A stretch of 64,000 nucleotides of DNA from the NCBI RefSeq assembly GCF_014192015.1, contig NZ_JACHXJ010000007.1, positions 1 through 64,000 of the forward strand, in the 5' to 3' direction. Of this stretch, positions 1 through 7,748 are shown piece after piece. The stretch is from Paenibacillus rhizosphaerae (GTDB lineage Bacteria > Bacillota > Bacilli > Paenibacillales > Paenibacillaceae). The position numbers and the translations under genes are program-made. Under the pieces are notes generated by a model, which had not been told where the DNA came from, made no database searches, and saw only the letters and a program-made list of their open reading frames with translations. The stretch's first letter is position 1. The number at the start of each line of letters is the position of its first letter.

Positions 1-12
1 CACGGAGAATCT

Positions 13-86
13 GCGGGTGTAGTTCAATGGTAGAACTTCAGCCTTCCAAGCTGATAGCGTGGGTTCGATTCCCATCACCCGCTCCA
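13..86 (+). tRNA. tRNA-Gly (anticodon TCC)
   Basis: The cloverleaf folds by eye. The acceptor stem pairs 13-19 with 76-82, the D arm lies around 22-36, the anticodon stem 38-42/50-54 closes a seven-base loop with TCC at 45-47, and a T arm TTCGATT loop is at 64-70. T83 is the discriminator and CCA (84-86) is encoded. It decodes GGA glycine codons. The terminator at 99-119 follows directly. Its 3' end is copied twice more downstream, see the tandem repeat. Confidence 0.95.
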
Positions 87-531
87 TACATAAAAGATAA
101 CGCCGAAAGGCGTTTTTTTGTTTTGGAGCGGTTGTGTGGGAGAGAAGCCAGGCAGCGTGGGTACGACCGTCCGTGCTGCTTCAATGAAGGAACCCGCTCA
201 GGACGCGCGTCAACATCTACCTCTGTGGCGGGCCGAAGGCACGCTTTTTAAATCGGGATGTTGAGTATTCCCATCACCCGCTCCATACATAAAAGATAAC
301 GCCGAAAGGCGTTTTTTTGTTTTGGAGCGGTTGTGTGGGAGAGAAGCCAGGCAGCGTGGGTACGACCGTCCGTGCTGCTTCAATGAAGCACCCGCTCAGG
401 ACGCGCGTCAACATCTACCTCTGTGGCGGCCGAAGGTACGCTTTTTAAATCGGGATGTTGAGTATTCCCATCACCCGCTCCATACATAGAAAGATAACGC
501 CGAAAGGCGTTTTTTTGTTTTGGAGCGGTTG
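68..531 (+). repeat. Tandem repeat carrying the tRNA-Gly 3' end
   Basis: A unit of about 199 bp starts in the T arm of the tRNA (ATTCCCATCACCCGCTCCA). It includes the terminator and about 135 bp of spacer. It recurs from about 267 with period 199, and again from about 464 with period 197, where the third copy stops after about 65 bp. The full units differ by only a few substitutions and indels. Each full unit contains an inverted repeat TCAACATC/GATGTTGA (210-217 with 257-264). No gene is supported in 87-629. The copies could arise by slippage, or be scars of elements that target a tRNA 3' end. Confidence 0.85.
99..119 (+). terminator. Rho-independent terminator of tRNA-Gly
   Basis: AACGCC, a GAAA loop and GGCGTT are followed by a T run. 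Identical copies sit at 298-318 and 496-516 inside the tandem repeat. Confidence 0.85.
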
Positions 532-629
532 TAACTAGTTCGGAGATTTTTCCATGGTGCAACCTTCCATATTTTATTTGCGTCTGTAGGAAAGACAAGA
601 CCAAATTTTCCCGAAGAAGGTGTGGCTAG

Positions 630-1289
630 ATGAAGAAGAAAGTTGTATCAGGAAGTGTGGCAGCCCTGGCATTATCCCTGGCGATCGGCGGGTCCGTGTT
701 CGCGGCAGGAGAGGGCTTTACGGATTTGGCGGGAGTCGCCGGTGCCGATAAAATCGCTGCGCTCCAGCAGCAGAAGCTGCTGAAGGGCGACAGTGAATCG
801 GCCTTCCGGCCGCAGGCACAGCTGACGAACGCGGAAGGCGTCCAGCTGCTGGCAAACGTGCTGGCTGACGTGCCGGTCACGAAGGCTGCCGAGGGAAGTG
901 AAGCCGCAGCCCTGGCCAACGTGAAGACAGGCGCTTGGTTTGCTCCAGCTTTTTTAACGGTAACCAACCATGGCATCGCCCTTCCGGCTGATATCCAGCC
1001 TAGTCAAGGCATGACGCGCGAAGCTTTCACACAGTATCTGATCGATACGGTGGAAAAGAAGGGCAACCTGCCGATGATCAATTTGGTACCCAAAGATATC
1101 GCGGATGAGAGCAAAATGACGCCTGAGTATCAGGGGGCTATTCAGCGTGCGCTCGCCTGGGGCATCGCCGACCTGGACAGCAGCGGCAACTTCCGTCCCC
1201 AAGATCAGGTAACCCGTGCTGAAGCGGCGGTTATGGTGTACAACGCGCTCGATTTTTTGAAGACACACGATTTCCCTAAGCCGGAATAA
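630..1289 (+). CDS. Secreted S-layer-homology (SLH) domain protein
   Basis: This 219-residue protein has a clear Sec signal peptide (MKKK, hydrophobic core, cleavage near VFA-AG at residue 26). Two SLH-like stretches follow, at about 29-75 and 145-205, the second containing GNFRPQDQVTRAEAAVMVYN. SLH modules bind pyruvylated secondary cell-wall polymer, so the protein probably sits on the wall. It carries no enzymatic domain and is short for the family, so a wall-spacer or envelope-stress role is only a guess. The ribosome site is weak (AAGGTG). It is monocistronic, ending at the hairpin at 1377-1406. Confidence 0.8.
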   Translation: MKKKVVSGSVAALALSLAIGGSVFAAGEGFTDLAGVAGADKIAALQQQKLLKGDSESAFRPQAQLTNAEGVQLLANVLADVPVTKAAEGSEAAALANVKTGAWFAPAFLTVTNHGIALPADIQPSQGMTREAFTQYLIDTVEKKGNLPMINLVPKDIADESKMTPEYQGAIQRALAWGIADLDSSGNFRPQDQVTRAEAAVMVYNALDFLKTHDFPKPE

Positions 1290-1376
1290 AAGAGTCGGAA
1301 ACTGTCTTTGTTGTCAAACAGGGACGATTTCCGTCGATGCAGCACAGCCTCAAAGTACGACGAATTCAGACAAAAA

Positions 1377-1406
1377 GGTCACCCTCGCAAAGGGTGGCTT
1401 TTTTTG
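1377..1406 (+). terminator. Terminator after the SLH gene
   Basis: GTCACCCT and AGGGTGGC pair around CGCAA and are followed by seven T. Confidence 0.8.
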
Positions 1407-1533
1407 TTGAGAAGACGGTTATTTTGAAAAATAGGGCGCTACATGAGAAAGGGGAGCACCTCTTTTTATGCTAAAAAAAGGACAAGCCTCCCTTATACCG
1501 CCTCTTGACTATCCGGCCGCGGAGGCGTAATAT

Positions 1534-1543
1534 TACTTAAGTA
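1534..1543. promoter_or_regulatory. Candidate MarR operator in an AT-rich promoter region
   Basis: TACTTAAGTA is a perfect palindrome in a very AT-rich stretch (about 1530-1610) directly upstream of the marR-type gene. MarR proteins usually bind such palindromes at their own promoters. The assignment rests on position and symmetry only. Confidence 0.4.
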
Positions 1544-1672
1544 TTTAATGATTAAGTTACTAATTGATTAAAAATTTATCTATTAACAAATAATTAATTA
1601 GTGTCCTAATGTAACTGCGGCAATACGACGCGGATGGTCACAGATCCATACCACGCCAAGGAGGTCAACCGT

Positions 1673-2116
1673 TTGTCCAGAAATGAACAATTGTTTGAAG
1701 TGGCGGCGATGTTCCGGTCACTGCTGAAAAGTATGTCCCATGAATGGAACAAAAACAGCGCCAAACAGTATAATCTGACTTTTCCCCAGTTTCAGGTATT
1801 GTATGCATTGAAGCTCCGGGGCCCACTGAAGGTATCCGAACTGGCGGAATTGCTGGGCCTGACGTCGCCCGCCATAACGAGCCTGACGGATAAGCTCCTT
1901 GCTTCCGGTTATGTAAACAGGGAAAGGGCCGAGGACGACCGGAGGGTGGTGTATTCCTCCATCACGGAGAAAGGGATGTCCACGATCCGGCAAATTGTTG
2001 AAGACCAGGAAGAAATCATTACGGTGTTCTTTGAAATGTTGTCCGAAGAGGATGTACAGCATTTGAGAAGGATCTTCTCATTAATGCTTTTGAATATAGA
2101 TCATCATGAAGTATAG
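1673..2116 (+). CDS. MarR-family transcriptional regulator
   Basis: I chose the TTG at 1673 because AAGGAGG ends 8 bases before it; the in-frame ATG at 1634 has no ribosome site. The 147-residue product is a winged-helix MarR repressor: LKVSELAELLGLTSPAITSLTDKL is the helix-turn-helix and ERAEDDRRVVYSSITEKG is the wing with its DxR signature. It lies 15 bp before a drug exporter and is probably co-transcribed with it. The usual arrangement is that ligand binding by MarR relieves repression of itself and the pump. Confidence 0.88.
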   Translation: MSRNEQLFEVAAMFRSLLKSMSHEWNKNSAKQYNLTFPQFQVLYALKLRGPLKVSELAELLGLTSPAITSLTDKLLASGYVNRERAEDDRRVVYSSITEKGMSTIRQIVEDQEEIITVFFEMLSEEDVQHLRRIFSLMLLNIDHHEV

Positions 2117-2131
2117 AGGTGAAAGAGGTAC

Positions 2132-3760
2132 ATGGAACATTTAACGCTGAAGCGTAAAGTAACCATCATGATCGCGATTATGGCCGCGATGTTTTTTGCG
2201 GCCATTAACCAGACGATCACAAGCACGGCGATGCCGCGCATTATCGCGATCCTGGATGGTATGGATTACTATACATGGACGATTAATATTTATTTGTTAA
2301 CTTCGACGATTGCGACGATTCTGGTCGGTAAATTGTCGGATATGTTTGGACGCAAGCCATTCATTCTGATCGGTATCCTATTTTTCATGGTAGGTGCCTT
2401 CTTAACGGGTACTTCGGATAACGTGTACCAATTCATCGTTTACCGCGGGATTCAAGGGATCGGCGCCGGTATCATCCAGTCGACAGCCTTTACGGCGGTA
2501 GGGGACTTGTTCCCTCCACGCGAACGCGGCAAATGGATGGGCCTTATGACGGCGGTGTTCGGTTTCTCCAGTGTCCTGGGACCGACGCTTGGCGGTTATC
2601 TGGTAGATCACATCGACTGGCACTGGCTGTTCTGGATCTTCCTGCCGCTCGGTGTTGTCGCTTTTATTATGATTCTGACGCTGTTCCCGAAAGTGGACCG
2701 CAAGCACGGACAGAGCGTCGATTATGTGGGTTCCTTATTCCTGACGACGACGATCGTTCCGCTGCTTCTCGCCTTCTCTTGGGCGGGTACCGAGTACGAA
2801 TGGGGATCTTGGCAGATTCTTAGTCTCCTTGGAGTAACCGTTGTATCTGCACTCATTTTTATTTTTGTGGAAACCAAGGTGAAGGAACCGATTCTCCCGC
2901 TGCACTTGTTTAAAAACGGCGTGGTGACGGTTTCGAACTTGATCGGCTTTATTATGAACTTCGGCTTGATGGGGGCCATGATTTATATTTCCTTCTACGT
3001 GCAGGGCGTACTGGCCATTTCTCCGACTTATGCGGGTTATGTCACGCTGCCGATGTCGCTGTGCATGGTCATCACGAGTGCCATTACCGGTCAGTTGATC
3101 GCCAAGATCGGGAAATACAAGCGCTTTGCCCTGATCGGGATGCCGGTTATGATTATTGGCATGAGCCTGATGATCTTTATGGACAACATCGCGATGACGA
3201 TCGTCAGCACGATCATCTTCGGTATTGGCCTGGGACTCGGGATGCCGGTCTTCTCGCTGGCAACGCAAAATGCGGTGTCGCATAAGGAACTCGGTGTCGT
3301 TACCGCATCGACGCAGCTGTTCCGTAACCTTGGCGGTACGATCGGTATCGCCGTGATGGGTACGGTTATGTCAAACAGTTTGACGAAGCATTTGAAAGAA
3401 GCGCTGCAGTCCCCGAGTGCTCCGGACTTCAGTTCCCTGGATCCGAAGACGGCACAGAGCTTGCTCGCTTTCGCCAATCCGCAGACACTCATGAACAAGC
3501 CGCTGGTCGAAAAGACGGAAGCGAGCCTGCCCGAGCAAGCTAGAGCACTGTTCGTGCAAATGATCGACAGCATCCGGCACGCGCTGGGGGATACGCTTTC
3601 CACTGTGTTCCTTACAGGTACGTTGGTGCTTGTCGTGGCTCTGGTGCTCGTGTTCTTCCTGAAAGAACTGCCGCTTCGTTCCACCAACCAGACACCGGAA
3701 GCGAACGCCCCGTCGGGGAATGCGAACGTGAAGCCGGGGAAGGCGGTCACGGCCGAATAA
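2132..3760 (+). CDS. DHA2 (EmrB/QacA) family MFS drug exporter
   Basis: This 542-residue protein has about 14 hydrophobic segments, the length and topology of DHA2 proton antiporters. The N-terminal half has GKLSDMFGRKPFILIG, the MFS loop 2-3 motif, and later GPTLGGYL, the antiporter motif C region. The C terminus after about residue 515 is hydrophilic and cytoplasmic. It would expel lipophilic or cationic toxic compounds across the membrane. It follows the MarR gene by 15 bp and ends at a strong terminator, so a two-gene inducible efflux operon is likely. The substrate cannot be told from sequence. Confidence 0.9.
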   Translation: MEHLTLKRKVTIMIAIMAAMFFAAINQTITSTAMPRIIAILDGMDYYTWTINIYLLTSTIATILVGKLSDMFGRKPFILIGILFFMVGAFLTGTSDNVYQFIVYRGIQGIGAGIIQSTAFTAVGDLFPPRERGKWMGLMTAVFGFSSVLGPTLGGYLVDHIDWHWLFWIFLPLGVVAFIMILTLFPKVDRKHGQSVDYVGSLFLTTTIVPLLLAFSWAGTEYEWGSWQILSLLGVTVVSALIFIFVETKVKEPILPLHLFKNGVVTVSNLIGFIMNFGLMGAMIYISFYVQGVLAISPTYAGYVTLPMSLCMVITSAITGQLIAKIGKYKRFALIGMPVMIIGMSLMIFMDNIAMTIVSTIIFGIGLGLGMPVFSLATQNAVSHKELGVVTASTQLFRNLGGTIGIAVMGTVMSNSLTKHLKEALQSPSAPDFSSLDPKTAQSLLAFANPQTLMNKPLVEKTEASLPEQARALFVQMIDSIRHALGDTLSTVFLTGTLVLVVALVLVFFLKELPLRSTNQTPEANAPSGNANVKPGKAVTAE

Positions 3761-3776
3761 TTCCGTTATTGAGTCT

Positions 3777-3815
3777 ATACCTCCAGTCCGTTGAAAGCGG
3801 TCTGGGGGTATTTTT
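3777..3815 (+). terminator. Terminator of the marR-exporter operon
   Basis: ATACCTCCAGTCCG pairs with CGGTCTGGGGGTAT and a T run follows. Confidence 0.8.
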
Positions 3816-3828
3816 ATGGCTTAAAAAC

Positions 3829-3861
3829 GATAAGCCTGGAGCGTATTCGCTTCAGGCTATT
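3829..3861 (-). terminator. Weak terminator for the leftward gene ending at 3891
   Basis: AAGCCTGGAGCG pairs with CGCTTCAGGCT. Read leftward it is followed by an interrupted T stretch. Confidence 0.4.
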
Positions 3862-3890
3862 TCCGATAGGCAGGGCAGGGCGCCCCTGTC

Positions 3891-5042
3891 TTATTGATAT
3901 TTCACGACAAGCGCATTGCTGATTTTCCGGCCTGGGGTGGTCAGGTACTTGCCGTTAAAGTACAAACCGCTCGAAGCTCCCCCATCCAGGTTCATGGCCT
4001 GGTAAGCTCCGGCCTTCTTCATGATTTCCGCCAACTGGGGAATAGTAGCTCCCCCGGTGGTCAGCAGGATCAGCCGGTGATCCCGGGTAATGCCGAGCGC
4101 GCTGCGGGCGCCTCCCCCCGTAAGGATCTTCGGATCTTTAAAGCCTTCCTTCTTCACGTCCAGCGAAACTTTGCCGTTCACAACCAGCCGCGGTCCGGCC
4201 TGAAGGCCGCCTTCGATCCATCCCTGCTCAAAAGCCTGGCCAAAATCGGGACCGGCGATGATCCGCGCCAAGTGGTCGGCGTCATAAGCGAAGATCGACC
4301 GCTTGTCGCCGGGACTTGGCATCTTGACGGTGCCATGGCTTACGATATAACCGTAAGGAGCCTTGTAGGCGCCGCTGGTGTAGGCGTCAAAAAAGGTGCC
4401 GTTGACGGCCACTTTCGCGCCGCTGCGCTTAGCGATGCTGGAAAGGTCCTCGACCTTGCCGGGCGTATTCCCGGCGAGTACGACATCCAGCTGAATCTTC
4501 GGATGCAGCAGGTCGATCGTCACCGTCTGGGCGGAAAAGGATCTGCCGCCGACCTTAAACGTTTGGCGCGCGTTCACGATTGGATTTTTTAGGGCTTGTC
4601 CCACGCTTCGGGTAACGTAGGGGAGGTAGTGTTCCACTCCTTCCCTGGTCAGCTTGACGGCTGCAACGTCCTTCCGCCAACTGGCTTCAACGCCGAGCTT
4701 GCTGACGATGAGCGACAGCGGTACATAAACCGAGCCGTTCTCGCGGAACGGGGCGGCGGCAAGAGAGAAGCTGACGCCGTCGAAAGCGGCGGACTTCTGT
4801 GCGAGGTGAAGCGTAAGACGGTGGTTTCCCTGGAAAAAGTCAAGCTGCTTGGCAGCATCGTTCCACTGGGTGGTCACGCCGTTGAATTCGCTGAGGGAAC
4901 GGACCGGCAGGAAGGAATAGCCGCTTCTTGCATCAACGATCACGACGTTTTTAACGGCTGAAGCGGCGGAAGCAGGCGCGGATGGCGTAAGGCACACCCA
5001 GGTGAAGCACATCATAAGTAATGCGGTTAACCATTTTTTCAT
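3891..5042 (-). CDS. Secreted protein: copper-amine-oxidase-N stalk domain + phosphodiester glycosidase (NAGPA-like)
   Basis: The start at 5042 gives MKKWLTALLMM, a proper signal peptide cut near ASA-AS. An upstream in-frame TTG at 5081 would bury the signal. Residues of about 30-115 form the repeat found at the N terminus of many secreted Paenibacillus proteins (VVIVDARSGYSFLPVRSLSE). About 190-383 is a NAGPA/DUF2233 domain, with AVNGTFFDAYT and the closing MNLDGGASSGLYFNGK motif. The family removes phosphodiester-linked sugars such as GlcNAc-phosphoryl groups from polymers, so wall or exopolysaccharide trimming is likely. It is a single gene, convergent with the exporter. Confidence 0.85.
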   Translation of the reverse strand: MKKWLTALLMMCFTWVCLTPSAPASAASAVKNVVIVDARSGYSFLPVRSLSEFNGVTTQWNDAAKQLDFFQGNHRLTLHLAQKSAAFDGVSFSLAAAPFRENGSVYVPLSLIVSKLGVEASWRKDVAAVKLTREGVEHYLPYVTRSVGQALKNPIVNARQTFKVGGRSFSAQTVTIDLLHPKIQLDVVLAGNTPGKVEDLSSIAKRSGAKVAVNGTFFDAYTSGAYKAPYGYIVSHGTVKMPSPGDKRSIFAYDADHLARIIAGPDFGQAFEQGWIEGGLQAGPRLVVNGKVSLDVKKEGFKDPKILTGGGARSALGITRDHRLILLTTGGATIPQLAEIMKKAGAYQAMNLDGGASSGLYFNGKYLTTPGRKISNALVVKYQ

Positions 5043-5207
5043 GCTGTAAAAATATCCCCTTTGTCTCGAAATATAAAACAAGTTCAGGAAATGATTTCCT
5101 TACTAGAATATCGGCTTACAGAGCGGGAACTTTGAGCCGATTATCAAAACGTTTATTTGATAACTTATTCTGGGCAAGCCGGACAAGCCCGGATGGTACA
5201 GGTACAC

Positions 5208-5246
5208 AAAAAAGGAGGAACTTCGATCAACGAAGCCCTCCTTTTT
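5208..5246 (-). terminator. Terminator of the leftward ABC ATPase gene
   Basis: Read leftward, AGGAGGGCTTCG and CGAAGTTCCTCCT form the stem and a run of T follows. Confidence 0.8.
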
Positions 5247-5268
5247 GATCCGCCCTGTAATAGCTGGC

Positions 5269-6045
5269 CTATTCCGCTACGCGCACGTATACCCGGTCTC
5301 CGTGACGGTCGACCTCCACCGGGGATTCGAACAGGTCGCTGAGCGTGTCCGCGGTCAGCACGTCTTCGGTCCGTCCGCTGCAGACCGCCTCGCCGCGTCT
5401 CATCAGCAGCACGTGGCTGAACGCCGGCAAAATTTCCTCGGTGTGGTGCGTAACGTAAATGAGCGTCGGCGCGTTTGGCTGCAGGGTCAGCTCCCGGATG
5501 CTGTCCAGCAGCTTCTCCCGGGAAAACAGATCCAGCCCGTTGCACGGCTCGTCCAGAATCAGGATGCGTGGATTGGCCATCAGCGCGCGGGCAATGAGCA
5601 GCTTCTGCTTCTCGCCCTGCGAGCAGGTACGGTATTCGCGGTCCCACAAATGGCCGCAATTCATCGTTTCCATCAACTCGCGTGCCCGGTCGTAGTCCTC
5701 ATCGCTCGTTTTGTCGTACAGGCCCACCGTGGCGTGTTTGCCACTGACGACGATGTTCTGGGTGCGGTCCGATCCGTACAGACGCTCCTGAAAAGAGTTA
5801 CTGACCCAGCCGATCGTTTTGCGCAGCTCGCGCAGGTCCACTTCCCCGAAGCGGTGTCCCAGCACGCTGACCGAGCCCTCGGACGGCCAAATATAACCGT
5901 TGACGATGTTCAGCAGCGTCGTTTTGCCCGAGCCGTTCAGGCCCAGGAGCGCCCAGTTCTCGCCGGGCTTCACCTGCCAGCTTACATTTTTCATTAGCGT
6001 ATGCTGTCCGCTTCTCCACGTAATGTTCTCGATATCAATGATCAT
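5269..6045 (-). CDS. ABC transporter ATP-binding protein, YlmA/ModF-like
   Basis: The start at 6045 gives MIIDIENITWRSG with AGAGGG upstream; the frame is open 34 codons further but that part resembles no ABC domain. The 258-residue protein has Walker A GLNGSGKT (35-42), an atypical signature CSQGEKQ (141-147) in place of LSGGQ, Walker B ILILDEP (161-167) and a switch His in VTHH. No permease gene is adjacent. B. subtilis YlmA-type ATPases are also orphans of unknown cargo. Membrane partners, if any, lie elsewhere. Confidence 0.85.
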   Translation of the reverse strand: MIIDIENITWRSGQHTLMKNVSWQVKPGENWALLGLNGSGKTTLLNIVNGYIWPSEGSVSVLGHRFGEVDLRELRKTIGWVSNSFQERLYGSDRTQNIVVSGKHATVGLYDKTSDEDYDRARELMETMNCGHLWDREYRTCSQGEKQKLLIARALMANPRILILDEPCNGLDLFSREKLLDSIRELTLQPNAPTLIYVTHHTEEILPAFSHVLLMRRGEAVCSGRTEDVLTADTLSDLFESPVEVDRHGDRVYVRVAE

Positions 6046-6268
6046 CTGGTTCCCTCTCTCTCTTGATCCGCAGTCGGATACATGCTGTTCTTCACATGTT
6101 AAAACAAATCCCGGTCCTGTCAATACCTGAGCGGGCAGAATCGGCAAAGGACAACGTTTCTAATGATGCTTTGATCACGGGTTCCGCCTGACTATTTCTT
6201 TAGATCATACGATGCGGAGAGAAGAGCTGGCGCCGCGATAATTGCTGAAAGGGGGGAGCATTTTTTGC

Positions 6269-6274
6269 TATAAT
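6269..6274 (+). promoter_or_regulatory. Extended -10 element upstream of the thioesterase gene
   Basis: TGCTATAAT is a perfect extended -10; no good -35 is visible. It would leave a 5' leader of about 105 bases containing a GATCC...GGGATC stem (about 6304-6334). Confidence 0.45.
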
Positions 6275-6388
6275 GGGCATCAGACAGCAGCAAATCGGGG
6301 CCTGATCCGGCTAAGCGGTCAAGCCGAAGGGATCTCATGTGCTTGTACGGCTGGCAGGTAACATCGGGTCTGCAAAGGAGACATTTTG

Positions 6389-6853
6389 ATGAAAAGGGAA
6401 AGCTTTATTCAGCCGGATGCTGCCGGCTGGCTGCAAAAGTTTCATTTTTCGATCCCGATCAAGGTTCGCTACTGCGAGACGGATATGCTTGGACATGTGA
6501 ATAACGTCAGCTATTTTATGTATTTTGAACAGGGAAGAATCGAATATTTCGAGCAGCTTGGTTTTTTTGCCGACTTGTTCGGCGAGGAGAAGGTCATGGT
6601 GGTCGCCGACCTCGAATGTCAATATCTCGCCCAGATGTACCGCAGCGATCCGGTGCAGCTTCATGTGCGGGTGGCGTCGATCGGGCGCTCCTCCCTGGAC
6701 ATTGAGTATGCCGTCGTCGCTTCAGACGCGTTGAAGGCGGCCGGGCGCGGAGCGGTTGTGCTGATTGAAACGAAGAGCGGGAAGAGCACCCCGCTGCCGG
6801 AGGAAGTTAAGGAAGCCATCCGGGCGTTTGAAGGAACGGGTCTGGCGCTATAA
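6389..6853 (+). CDS. Acyl-CoA thioesterase, hotdog fold (4HBT)
   Basis: The ATG at 6389 follows AAAGGAG by 8 bases; a TTG one codon earlier is less well placed. The 154-residue product matches the 4-hydroxybenzoyl-CoA thioesterase/YbgC group. It has the pattern VRYCETDMLGHVNNVSYFMY, where the D-x-x-GHVNN segment holds the catalytic Asp and substrate-contacting residues. The likely reaction is hydrolysis of cytoplasmic acyl-CoA thioesters. The chain specificity is not readable. It is probably co-transcribed with the RNase H gene 71 bp downstream, although no functional link is evident. Confidence 0.85.
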   Translation: MKRESFIQPDAAGWLQKFHFSIPIKVRYCETDMLGHVNNVSYFMYFEQGRIEYFEQLGFFADLFGEEKVMVVADLECQYLAQMYRSDPVQLHVRVASIGRSSLDIEYAVVASDALKAAGRGAVVLIETKSGKSTPLPEEVKEAIRAFEGTGLAL

Positions 6854-6924
6854 CCGTCTGCTTGGAAGAACGTCGCTGTAGATGGGGAAAAAGATGCAGA
6901 AGCAGATAGGAGCAAATTCGAGTT

Positions 6925-7593
6925 ATGGCAAAGCAAAAATTTTACGTCGTCTGGGAAGGGCATAAGCCGGGAATCTTTACGTCTTGGCCGGAATGCCAGG
7001 CTCAGGTGAACGGGTATACGGACGCCAAATACAAGTCCTACGAATCGCGTGCGGAGGCGGAAGCAGCTTATGCGGGCGGATGGAAGAAAAACTGGGGCAA
7101 GGCCAAGGCATCGGGCTCAGCCGGGGGTTATGCGGCCAAGGCGGCCAAATCCGGCAAGTCTTCCGTGTCGGCAGCTTCGATGGAAGAAATTGATTACGAC
7201 AGCATCTCGGTGGATGTCGGTACGCGCGGCAATCCCGGACCGGTCGAGTACAAAGGCGTTGATACGCGGACCGGGGAAATTCTGTTCTATGTCGGGCCGG
7301 TTGAAAATGGAACGAACAACCTGGGCGAATTTATCGCGATCGTCCATGCGCTGGCGTATTTGAAGCAGAAGGGGAGCAAGAAGACCATTTACACCGACTC
7401 GAAAACGGCGCTGGCCTGGGTGCGCAACAAAAAGCCGGCGACGACGCTGGCCCGCACCGAGAAGACGCGGAAGATTTGGGAGCTGACGGACCGCGCTGTA
7501 CAGTGGCTGCACGAGAACAAGTACGAGAACAAAATCGTGAAGTGGAAGACCGAGGAATGGGGCGAGATCAAGGCGGATTTCGGCCGGAAATAA
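6925..7593 (+). CDS. Ribonuclease H with N-terminal viroplasmin-like domain
   Basis: Residues 4-52 (KFYVVWEGHKPGIFTSWPECQAQVNGY is the core) are a caulimovirus-viroplasmin/hybrid-binding domain. A Gly/Ala/Lys-rich linker (about 55-85) leads to a type 1 RNase H domain. The acidic quartet is visible: D97 in SVDVG, E135 in LGEF, D158 in YTDSK and D219 near the end. The enzyme would cut the RNA strand of RNA-DNA hybrids, as in R-loops and Okazaki primers, and the N-terminal domain helps bind the hybrid. This two-domain form is known in Bacillus relatives. A terminator follows at 7601-7639. Confidence 0.9.
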   Translation: MAKQKFYVVWEGHKPGIFTSWPECQAQVNGYTDAKYKSYESRAEAEAAYAGGWKKNWGKAKASGSAGGYAAKAAKSGKSSVSAASMEEIDYDSISVDVGTRGNPGPVEYKGVDTRTGEILFYVGPVENGTNNLGEFIAIVHALAYLKQKGSKKTIYTDSKTALAWVRNKKPATTLARTEKTRKIWELTDRAVQWLHENKYENKIVKWKTEEWGEIKADFGRK

Positions 7594-7600
7594 GGCGGAA

Positions 7601-7639
7601 AAAGAACCCGGAGCAGCTTAGAAATGCCCCGGGTTCTTT
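7601..7639 (+). terminator. Terminator after the RNase H gene
   Basis: AAAGAACCCGG pairs with CCGGGTTCTTT. Confidence 0.8.
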
Positions 7640-7640
7640 G

Positions 7641-7705
7641 GTTTGCGAGTGAGCAAGTGTGTTACGAGTAAGCGTGTGTTTGCGAGTAAGCAGGCATTTG
7701 CGAGA
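7641..7705. repeat. Short imperfect tandem repeats between convergent genes
   Basis: About four degenerate copies of TTTGCGAGTAAGCA(N)TGTG with a period of 16-20 bp lie between the RNase H terminator and the leftward GH151-like gene. There is no uniform spacer, so this is not a CRISPR array. Confidence 0.55.
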
Positions 7706-7748
7706 TGCTGGCCTGTGTCTCAGGTGGAGACAGGTTGCCGCTGCCCTG

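Noticed and set aside
27..251. Small frame across the tRNA and first repeat
   Set aside because: It starts inside the tRNA and spans its terminator.
1..531. Integrated mobile element at tRNA-Gly
   Set aside because: Repeated tRNA ends are present, but no integrase, transposase or phage gene is visible in the window.
7641..7705. CRISPR-like repeats
   Set aside because: The copies are degenerate and have no regular spacers or cas genes.
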